From the NCBI GenBank assembly GCA_016946835.1, contig JACVTC010000194.1, positions 96,001 through 160,000 on the forward strand: a stretch of 64,000 bases of DNA, in the 5' to 3' direction. The notes under the pieces are model-generated. The model saw nothing but the letters and a program-made list of their open reading frames with translations. It searched no databases and was not told where the DNA came from. The stretch comes from Neocallimastix lanati (nom. inval.) (Eukaryota; Neocallimastigomycota; Neocallimastigomycetes; Neocallimastigales; Neocallimastigaceae). The position numbers and the translations under genes were made by a program. Positions 48,332 to 64,000 of the stretch are shown here, piece after piece (within the stretch, counting starts at the first letter, position 1; each line of letters opens with the position of its first letter).

Positions 48332-48348
48332 TTTTCTTCCAGAGAAAT
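48332..48348 (-). promoter_or_regulatory. Conserved 17-bp palindromic element, gene 6
   Basis: TTTTCTTCCAGAGAAAT on the + strand, one base from consensus at the last position, 69 bp before the ATG. Confidence 0.75.
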
Positions 48349-48421
48349 TTTCTTTTTATAATAATAATAATTCTATTATTTAATTATTATATTGAATTGA
48401 ATAAATGAAGAAAAATATACT

Positions 48422-48430
48422 CTTTTTATA
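48422..48430 (-). promoter_or_regulatory. TATA-like box, gene 6
   Basis: TATAAAAAG on the - strand, 73 bp upstream of the 17-bp element. Confidence 0.55.
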
Positions 48431-49120
48431 CATTTTTTTAATATAATATATTTAGAATAATAATATTATTAGTAATAACAATAAAAATATAAATTAATTA
48501 ATAATAATAACTAAAAAACATTTCATATTTTTAATATCAAATAAATTACATATTTTTAAAAAATTAAATATATATATTGAATATAAATTTTAATGTATGA
48601 CATGATATTATATAAATAGAATTTATATAAAATAATAGACATTTTTTACTTAATATATTTTAAAATTTATTATTTCTATGAATTTTATTAAATAATGTTT
48701 ATATTATTTTATATAATCATTGTTTTTTTTTTTTTGTTTTTTTTGTTTCACTCAAAATATATTTTAATTAGCATTTCGGAAATTAAATTGTCTTTAGTTA
48801 CCTAATTATTATTTAATTTATTTAATATGGCACAATGAAATAATTTTTTATTAAACTCTATTTAAAACAATAGTATTTAGAATTATTTCCAGGAAATTAA
48901 TTACTTACACAATATAGATTATTATTATTAATAAAATTTTTTAATTAATTTTATAATTTATAGAATTAATTTTTAAAAACTACAATATAATATTTATAAT
49001 AAAAAATAAAAAAAATATATATTTATTTAGAGTTGTTATATAAAAAGTTTATATTATATATATTTTATATATTTTTAAATTGAAATAAATTAAAAATTAT
49101 TAAATTGGAAAAATGATAAT
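48431..49120. repeat. Duplicated promoter flank, unit 4
   Basis: Matches 29626-30300 with small changes and retains an unoccupied site for the transposon of 37471 (ATTAAATTGGAAAAATGATA). Confidence 0.7.
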
Positions 49121-50519
49121 ATAATGGAAAAATAAAAAAAATATAAATAAAAATAAATGGAACATAATGATAAATATAAATAATAGTAATATAGAAATTA
49201 TAATATATATAAAAAATATATATATATATGAATTATAATAATAAATTATAATATATAGAAAATATTGTATTTAAAAATTAATTTTTATTAAAATAGAAAA
49301 TAGAAAAAATAAGCATAAGACATGATATGCATTATAAATTAATATTTATGAAAAAAGTAATAAATGACTAAAAAAAAATAACAATAGTAATAAATGACAA
49401 AAAAAAATGACAAAAACAATAATAAAATAAAAAAAAAAAAATTACTATGAATTATATATTATAAAAAGCTAACAATTATTAATAGCTTTTATTTTAAAAA
49501 ATATTATTTTAAAATATAAAATATTGTAATCAAATATATATATATAATACATAATATAATATGAATTAATATAAAATGAATTTAATTATACAATATTGAT
49601 ATAATAAATATAGTAAATATTAAAAAAGTATGATTTTAAAAAATTGATATATCTATGGTAAATTAGAATTACAAATTTAATATGATGCTTTATAATTTAT
49701 TCTTATTAAGTTTTAACTATATAGTTAACAACATTACTTATCTATTTAATTTTATTTTGTACTTATGTATAATTGTGCTTTTCATAATAAATATAAATTC
49801 TTATTTATTAATCTTTTAATCAATCATTGATTATTAAAAAAATTTTCTGTGAAAAGAGAAAAAGGTAAATTCAAAATATAATAATCATATTTTATAAAGT
49901 TTAATTATGATTACAATTCTATTTTATTTTATTTTTTTTTTCATTACTATTTATCATACAAATATAGCAATAATACTTATTACAATAAAGCCTTCATAGA
50001 TATGAAAATATTTTAATTCATTACTACATATATATATATATATATATTTTTAATACTTTTTTTAATATAATTTTATTTTTAATATAATTTTTAATGATGA
50101 GTAATTTTTGGAAAAAAAAATTATAAAGTTTTGACAAATTGTGATATATAAATATAATATAAATATAGTTAGATATATATAAATATAAATATTTTTTTTT
50201 TCTTCATTTTTTTTTTTCATTTTTTTTTATTAAAATCTTTATAGACTAAAAGGAGAATATTTTATCATTACTTAAAATTTATTCAAAAATTGTATAATAA
50301 TTATATAAACTTGAAAGTAATATATATATATATAAAACGAATAGTAGAAATTTAAAAAAAATAAAAAACTTATTCAAAAAATATAAGATATCTGTGATTA
50401 ACGTGGAATTTTAAATTTTTATTACTTTGAATAACAGAATTTAATTAAAAGATTGAGGAATTGCATGAAAATAAAATATATGAAGTTTTTATATTAGTAT
50501 TAAAACATTATTTTATGAG
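49121..50519. other. A/T-rich spacer
   Basis: No gene seen. TA tracts at 49208-49230 and 50030-50047; otherwise unstructured. Confidence 0.55.
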
Positions 50520-51080
50520 GGCGAATCAGTATCAGAATGTTTTTTTTTTGCCTTATCGTTTAGACATTAATGTCAACGCTCTTGCTTTTGACAACTGTAG
50601 ATTCAATGGTATACAAAATGACTGTAGTATAAAAATCATTAATTATCATTGGCATATCATTAGTAAGGTTATTATTACGTAAGCATCATGAAAGAAGAAA
50701 TTTAGAAAAAAGACTCTCTCGAAGGTGATTGAAATAAAAAAAAAAATAGTAATAATAATAATAATTAATCAATCTCCTTCTTTCCTTAAAACCGCATTTT
50801 CTCTAAGAAGGAGAAACAGTACACAAAAATTAATATTATATTCATAATCTTCCTCATTATCATAAGGAATGATTAATGTTTTTACTTGAGCAATCAGAGA
50901 CAATTTAAAAAAAATTTTCATCAACAAATGAAATGCTTATTGCCTGAATTCTTCAAATTTAGGAATTAAAATTTGTTATTTTCACCGCAATAAAGGCAAT
51001 ATGTTGGGAAATCTTCTGATACAATTTGCTTTGATAAAAAATTAAATTAGAAAATGGTTTTAAGAAATCATGAATGAATA
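50520..51080 (-). mobile_element. LINE C-terminal relic related to that at 16733
   Basis: The + strand text TTGCCTTATCGTTTAGACAT, and the stretch CAACGCTCTTGC ... GACAACTGTAGATTCAA, align with 16880-16925 (GCCTTATCATTTCGACGTCG). Further on CAATATGTTGGGAAATCTTC aligns with the zinc-motif region at 17300-17325. The frame is destroyed, and the Cys codons of the zinc motif are mostly lost. The 73-codon + strand frame here is only a shadow. Confidence 0.6.
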
Positions 51081-51659
51081 TCATATAATGATTTAATAAG
51101 AAAATTCAATAATTAAAAAAAGCAATTTAAATCAAAAAGTATTTAATCAAAGCTGGGTTTAATTATTTGCTTATTTCAATACTTATGGCCCTCCAAAATT
51201 TTAGAACTAAACTAATTCCCTTTTACTTAATAATTTATAATATAGAGAGACATATTATATTACTAGTAAATAATTAGAAAAAAATATAAAATCGAATTTT
51301 AACAATCTATTAATGATATCATTACTAATATATTATTTCTATTTATTATCAATAAAAATAAATATATAGTATTATATAATAATTATATGTTCATTATATA
51401 TACATTATAAATATTATATAATTTAAATATTTATTAAAAAAAAAAAAAAAAAAACATCAGAATATTTATTTTTTTAAAAATACTCTATTAATATTTAGAG
51501 TAATATTTTATTTATAATATTTTATTGATATGAAAAAAAAGAAAATTCATTCTAATAGTAAACTTTATTCTTTATTATTTAAAAAAAATGTTAAACATTA
51601 TTTCTATTTTTCCTCAATGACAGAAAGAATTTAATCTATTTTATAAATAGATTTCAAAC
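51081..51659. other. A/T-rich 3' flank of gene 7
   Basis: No feature beyond A runs (51436-51453). This flank does not match those of genes 3-6. Confidence 0.5.
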
Positions 51660-53132
51660 TTAGAGTGGAGGGTTAGCGTTCTTAATACCTTGTTCAAAGT
51701 GCTTTTGGAACCATTGACCGGCTTCTGGAGCTGGCTTCATAGCGGTTTCATGACCACAGTAACCATCATAACGAGCAGCAGATTCATCAGAGGTACCATC
51801 AGATTCACCAAGTGGCTTAATCCAGTAGAAAGCATCAAGATAATCCATACCAGAAACTGGACTGGCTTGTGGTCTGGCACCAACACCAACTCCAGTTTGG
51901 TTACACCATTCTCCTGGGTGCTTACGATCAACCTTCTTACCATTACGAGAAGTATCGCAGACAAAGTAAACTGATTCAATACCAGCTGATTTGAAGTCCT
52001 TGTGCATGGCTTCTAAGTATCTCTTTTCATCTGGACATGGGTTCCATTCAGTTTCTGGTCCACGAGAAAGAGTTGGATCTTCCCATGGAGTGTAGTTAGC
52101 AACATTATCAGTGAAACCACGAACCTTACCTGGAGCACCAGAACTAATAACCTTAGAGTAAACTTTACCAGCCTTTTCACGATTATCATCCCAACCTAAC
52201 CAGAAGGCGTGACCAATATCAAGATACATAGCAACATGTGGAAGAATACCAAACTTTTGAATTAAGTAAGCATGACCATCAAGATAGTATTTTTCGGAGT
52301 CAGCACAAGCTGGAGTAGATTCAAGGTTAGTAACTAAGTTAGCAAGTGAATCAGGTTCAACAATAAGAACAACTGGTTGAGATTTATAAGTCTTTAAGTG
52401 ACCTTCAATAACATCAATGTATTCAGACTTGTAACGAGCTAAATCACCATCATTGGCGAGAAGTTCACCATTAGAAGCAAGAGCGTGACAATCACGACCT
52501 GGTAAATCGTAAACCACAAAAACGGTTAAAACCTTCTTACTTCCACTTTGTTGAGCAAGAGCTCCCTTTAAATTCTTTTCTAACCACTCATTCATATTCT
52601 TAATGGTATCTAACCAAATAGCATTAGAGTATGTCTTCATCTTTTCAGCCTTAGCGATAAGGGAAGAATCACTCATTTGAGCAATTGCGGCATCAACTTC
52701 AGCAGTATAGTATGGATTAATGAAGAATTCAACATCAGAGAATGGATTACCATTGTGAGTGTATTGTTCACCTGGAGTAACATTTACTTCTTCATTTCCA
52801 CCGCTGTTTCCACCGCCAATGGAACCAGTTGGAATACCACACCAGTCATTATTTTCAACACCCCACTTTCCGTCATTATCAGTGTAGTAAACTTGGGCAC
52901 TAGAAGATGAACAACATGGATAACCTAAACTTGTTGACCAGCAAGCAGCTGGAGCTGGAGTATCAGCAATACCACACCAGTTACCATTTTCAACACCCCA
53001 TTTACCATCATTATCGATGTAAACAACGTCATTTCCAGAACAACATGGATAACCTAAACTTTGAGAGAAGCATGCAGCAGAAGCCTTAGCGGCAAGAGTA
53101 GTAACAGTAATTAAAGCAAGAGATGTCTTCAT
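51660..53132 (-). CDS. GH6 gene 7: dockerin-bearing cellulase, mosaic copy
   Basis: A 490-residue secreted GH6 enzyme with signal peptide, two dockerins ([40 protein letters not shown]), linker [15 protein letters not shown] and intact RDC, EPDS and ESDG sites. Different segments match different paralogues. Dockerin 1 follows genes 3-6 and dockerin 2 follows gene 2. The start of the catalytic domain ([16 protein letters not shown] ... [11 protein letters not shown]) follows gene 1. The middle ([16 protein letters not shown] ... IQKFG) follows gene 2, also at DNA level near 52255-52345. The later part ([20 protein letters not shown]) follows gene 1. Recombination or gene conversion between copies is the simplest reading. 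Confidence 0.97.
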   Translation of the reverse strand: MKTSLALITVTTLAAKASAACFSQSLGYPCCSGNDVVYIDNDGKWGVENGNWCGIADTPAPAACWSTSLGYPCCSSSSAQVYYTDNDGKWGVENNDWCGIPTGSIGGGNSGGNEEVNVTPGEQYTHNGNPFSDVEFFINPYYTAEVDAAIAQMSDSSLIAKAEKMKTYSNAIWLDTIKNMNEWLEKNLKGALAQQSGSKKVLTVFVVYDLPGRDCHALASNGELLANDGDLARYKSEYIDVIEGHLKTYKSQPVVLIVEPDSLANLVTNLESTPACADSEKYYLDGHAYLIQKFGILPHVAMYLDIGHAFWLGWDDNREKAGKVYSKVISSGAPGKVRGFTDNVANYTPWEDPTLSRGPETEWNPCPDEKRYLEAMHKDFKSAGIESVYFVCDTSRNGKKVDRKHPGEWCNQTGVGVGARPQASPVSGMDYLDAFYWIKPLGESDGTSDESAARYDGYCGHETAMKPAPEAGQWFQKHFEQGIKNANPPL

Positions 53133-53328
53133 TTTAATTATGTCAAAAAAAAATAATAGGATTTATTATGTAAAAATATAAAACTTGTTTACAAAACAAA
53201 AAAAAATAGACTATTTCCTGTTAATTAGAAATAATTGTATTGACTATTTAATAATTAAATACAAATACTTTTATATTATCTATAAAAAACGTATAAATAT
53301 TTATTATATATATAATTAAGTATATTTA

Positions 53329-53345
53329 TTTTCTTCCAGAGAAAA
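53329..53345 (-). promoter_or_regulatory. Conserved 17-bp palindromic element, gene 7
   Basis: Perfect consensus copy, 196 bp before the ATG, the farthest of the seven, in a flank otherwise unlike those of genes 3-6. Confidence 0.8.
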
Positions 53346-53473
53346 GATTTTTTTTTTGCAATAAATATTTATTATGATAATTAATAATAAATGTTTATAA
53401 CGTATAATATATATTAAAAAAAAATAAAAAAAAAAACAAAAAAAAAAAAAAAAAGAAAAAGAAAATTATTACC

Positions 53474-53482
53474 CTTTTTATA
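53474..53482 (-). promoter_or_regulatory. TATA-like box, gene 7
   Basis: TATAAAAAG followed by GG on the - strand, 128 bp upstream of the 17-bp element; the extra distance holds an A-rich tract (53416-53462). Confidence 0.5.
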
Positions 53483-53499
53483 TTTAAAAATTACTATAT

Positions 53500-56096
53500 T
53501 AATTATTGAACAAAATAGTATATTATCTATATATTATATATTATTGATATATGAATATTAAAATAATTTATTAAATTGTGTATTGTAGATTAATATTAAA
53601 ATAATAAACTTTATATAATAAATAAAACACTATATAATATTTTTTTAAAAAAAAAGTTGTTTTTTTTTTTTTTGGCTAAATTAAAAAATATAGATGTATA
53701 AATAAATAAATACATTACAAAATTTAAAATTTACTTAATTTAGATATGTTTTCTTTTTCTTTTTTTTTTTTTAAAAAAAATTTTTTAAAATTAAATTAAA
53801 TTATACATAGATTGTTTTTAATAAAAACATTTCATTTTCATTTAATTAATTCTAATAATATTAAATAACCATGTCATTTTATGTAAAGTAATTTATTTAA
53901 TGTAACATAATATTATTTCATTAATTTTTTTAAAAAAAAAAAATAATTATAATAATAATAATAAAGGTATACTTGATATATAGTAAGATAAAAAATAGTT
54001 GAAAGAAAACTAAAGTATATATATATATATTTTTTTTATTTATTTTTTAATTTGATAAGCTTTCTTTGTTATAATAATTATTAAAACCATTTAGATTAAA
54101 ACAGTTAATTAAAAGTTAACTATTAACAGACATTTTTATATATAAATATATATTATCATATATTATAGTTTTTATGAAATAAATTATTACACAATCAATT
54201 AGTGTTTATGGTATATATATACTATTGCTATGTTTAAAATATATACAATAAATAAAAAAAAAAAAATTCCAATTTATAAAGGAATAAAAAGAATTTAATA
54301 ATATAATTATAATGAGTTTTATTTTATTTTTTTTTAAAAATAATTTTAAAAAATATGAAATAAAATAAAATAAAATTAGCCTATAAAGTTTCATCTACCG
54401 TTCAGTCATATATTCAAAATATATTTTTGGAGTCATTATCCAATATGTATTTTTTTTTTTAATTTATTTTTATTAAAATATTATTTAATTTTATTTTTAT
54501 AATTATCTAATATTTAAAATATAATCAATAAAAAAATTTAAAATAATAAATATAATTTAAATTTGAATTAAAAAATATATATATTTATTAAAACAATCAG
54601 AAAATACACTTATTAGATTTATATTTAAAAGCTCTTCCGAATAAATCGTTTTAACTAACTTATACAAAAATGACATACATTATTTTATAAATACAAAACT
54701 TTATTAAATATATAATTACAATAATTATATAGGTATGATCTAATTTTTTTGTATTATGATTCATCTATTAAACCATTGTTCAAATTATACTATTAATATA
54801 TTATTAAAAATGTATTATATTTAACTAACAAATATTTATTTATTTACAAATATAACTATTGTATACATATACATATACATATACATATAATATATAATGA
54901 TAGATTATTTGTACTATCATTACATATATTTTTAATTTATATATTTTATACCAATAAAATTCAGGACTAAAAGATTAATTATAAATAATAATTAATTATT
55001 TATGATTTTTTTTTTATTTAAATAAATATGGTAATTATTTTTATAAAATTAATAATAAATAAATAAAAAAAAAAAAATTATATATACACAATTTTAAATA
55101 TATTTCAAATATTCATATTAAATATAATTATTTGCCATGTTTTGTTTAAAAAATAATATTTTAAATTATTAAATTATTTTTATTTGCATTAATAAAATAA
55201 TAAAAAGTTACCACTTTTATTATTAAAATAAAATAAAAATAAATGTTAATAATAACTTAATTCTGTTACATAGAATTATAAAACTTCTTTGCTAATTATA
55301 TATATTTTTTTAAGAATAAAAGTAAATTAAAATTTTCATTTTTCTAATTATTTTCTTTTTTTTTTTTTTTCTATTTTTATAATTTTTTTATCTGTTTATT
55401 TATATAAAATTAAAATTACAAATTAATAAAAATATTAATAAATTTTAAATTAAATGTTTCATGAATTCAAATAAAAAAAAATACTAATATGGTAAAGAAA
55501 TTTTTTTTATATACAATTTATAAATTATCTCATCAATTACATTATTCATAATAATAGATAGTAAAATTTATTTATATTAGTAATAATAAAATAATATATT
55601 TATAATATTTTTTTTTATTATTGATATTAAATTTTAAATTTCAACATTTAAAAAAAAGATAATTATTTATTTATAATAAAATATTTATTATAATTACTAA
55701 TAAATTATATACAATTTATATACAATTATTTACATTATTTTATATGTCTTATATTTATTATTTATTATCTTTATTTATATTAAACATTAATTATTTTAAT
55801 ATAATTTTATTGACTTCCCTAAGTTAAAATATTCAATAATATAATATTTTATAGCATATTTTTATAATCCTTTAAAATTACATTTAAAAATATCAAAATT
55901 AAAATATTTGAACCTCATTTCTAAGCAAGATTGATTTCTAAGATATATTTCTAAATTCCTAATTTATATGCTTTCGGAGTTTTATTAAAATTTTTATGAT
56001 TACATATAAAATTATAAAATAATAATAAATAAAATGTAGTTATAATTATAAAGATTTTGATTATTCTTTATCAATTATTATTATTATTATTATTAT

Positions 56097-56128
<32 letters not shown>

Positions 56129-56376
56129 TTAGTATTAGTATTAGTACTAGTATTAGTAGTTTAGCTGTTTTATCAAATTATAACTTTAATAAAATTTAGT
56201 AAATCTAATAAAATTGTTCCATTACATTGCATTGATATAAATATAAAATATAATTATTTTTATTAATAAAAATTAAAATATTTCACATAGTTAAAAAAAA
56301 AATCTTTTAATTATTATTTTTACAAATCAGTGAAATATTTTAATTCTTTTTTTTTTTTTAATGACAAAATATTAAC
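53500..56376. other. Long A/T-rich spacer
   Basis: Intergenic DNA upstream of gene 7. No gene, relic or transposon end recognised. TAG/ATT-type trinucleotide tracts with interspersed variants lie at 56078-56160, and a (TACATA)n tract at 54862-54890. Confidence 0.6.
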
Positions 56377-56608
56377 ATTATATTCAAAATTCATTAATCA
56401 AAAAAATTATATTCAAAATTCATGAATCAAAAAAATTATATTCAAAATTCATGAATCAAAAAAATTATATTCAAAATTCATTAATCAAAAAAATTATATT
56501 CAAAATTCATTAATCAAAAAAATTATATTCAAAATTCATGAATCAAAAAAATTATATTCAAAATTCATGAATCAAAAAAATTATATTCAAAATTCATTAA
56601 TCAAAAAA
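56377..56608. repeat. 29-bp minisatellite, 8 copies
   Basis: The unit is ATTATATTCAAAATTCAT(T/G) followed by AATCAAAAAA. Eight head-to-tail copies differ almost only at one T/G position, in the order T G G T T G G T. The repeats have no spacers, so this is not a CRISPR array. Confidence 0.9.

Positions 56609-64000
<7,392 letters not shown>

Noticed and set aside
50461-50682. 73-codon + strand frame
   Set aside because: Overlies the antisense of a LINE relic that aligns with 16880-17330.
56377-56608. CRISPR-like array
   Set aside because: Repeats abut without unique spacers and the genome is eukaryotic.

Overview
The window is from the nuclear genome of a eukaryote, very probably an anaerobic gut fungus (Neocallimastigomycota). 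It holds seven intact, intronless genes for a secreted GH6 cellulase. Each protein has a signal peptide, two N-terminal fungal dockerin (CBM10-type) modules, a short Gly/Ser/Thr/Asn linker and a GH6 catalytic domain. That arrangement is typical of rumen-fungal cellulosome enzymes. Intergenic DNA is extremely A+T-rich, with long homopolymers and microsatellites, and the one non-cellulase gene is split by many short A/T-rich introns.

Layout. 1-1100 holds a copia-type gag remnant, a decayed GH6 3' end and a LINE scrap. GH6 gene 1 is at 1979-3457. 3.7-18.6 kb is a gene-poor repeat desert with an Hsp20 pseudogene (6878-7591), a G+C-richer retroposon (9319-9563), a 268-bp TIR element (14969-15236), a (TAA)n tract of about 280 bp and a LINE 3' fragment (16.7-17.6 kb). 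GH6 gene 2 is at 18666-20144. From about 23 to 49 kb four related units follow one another. Each unit has a decayed GH6 C-terminal relic, a conserved 3' flank, a live GH6 gene (genes 3-6) and a conserved promoter flank. LINE fragments, short retroposons and a family of short transposons with 4-bp target duplications have been inserted between or within the units. GH6 gene 7 is at 51660-53132. 53.5-59.8 kb is A/T-rich DNA with only simple repeats. From 59835 to the window end runs the 5' part (17 exons) of an SCY1-like (SCYL1/Cex1-type) pseudokinase gene on the + strand.

All seven GH6 genes lie on the - strand. Each has a TATA-like box (TATAAAAG/TATAAAAAG), then 56-129 bp further on a 17-bp near-perfect palindrome (TTTTCTTCCAGAGAAAA on the + strand), then 69-196 bp to the ATG. 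The palindrome is kept even in genes 1, 2 and 7, whose surrounding flanks do not otherwise look alike. It is the best candidate here for an undescribed regulatory element. If transcription starts about 30 bp after the TATA box, it lies in the 5' leader and could fold as an RNA hairpin.

The proteins would be exported, bound to cohesins on scaffoldins through the two dockerins, and would attack cellulose as GH6 enzymes. The array records repeated unit duplication, exchange between copies (gene 7 is a mosaic) and decay of old copies toward A+T. All assignments come from reading the sequence; no database search was run.
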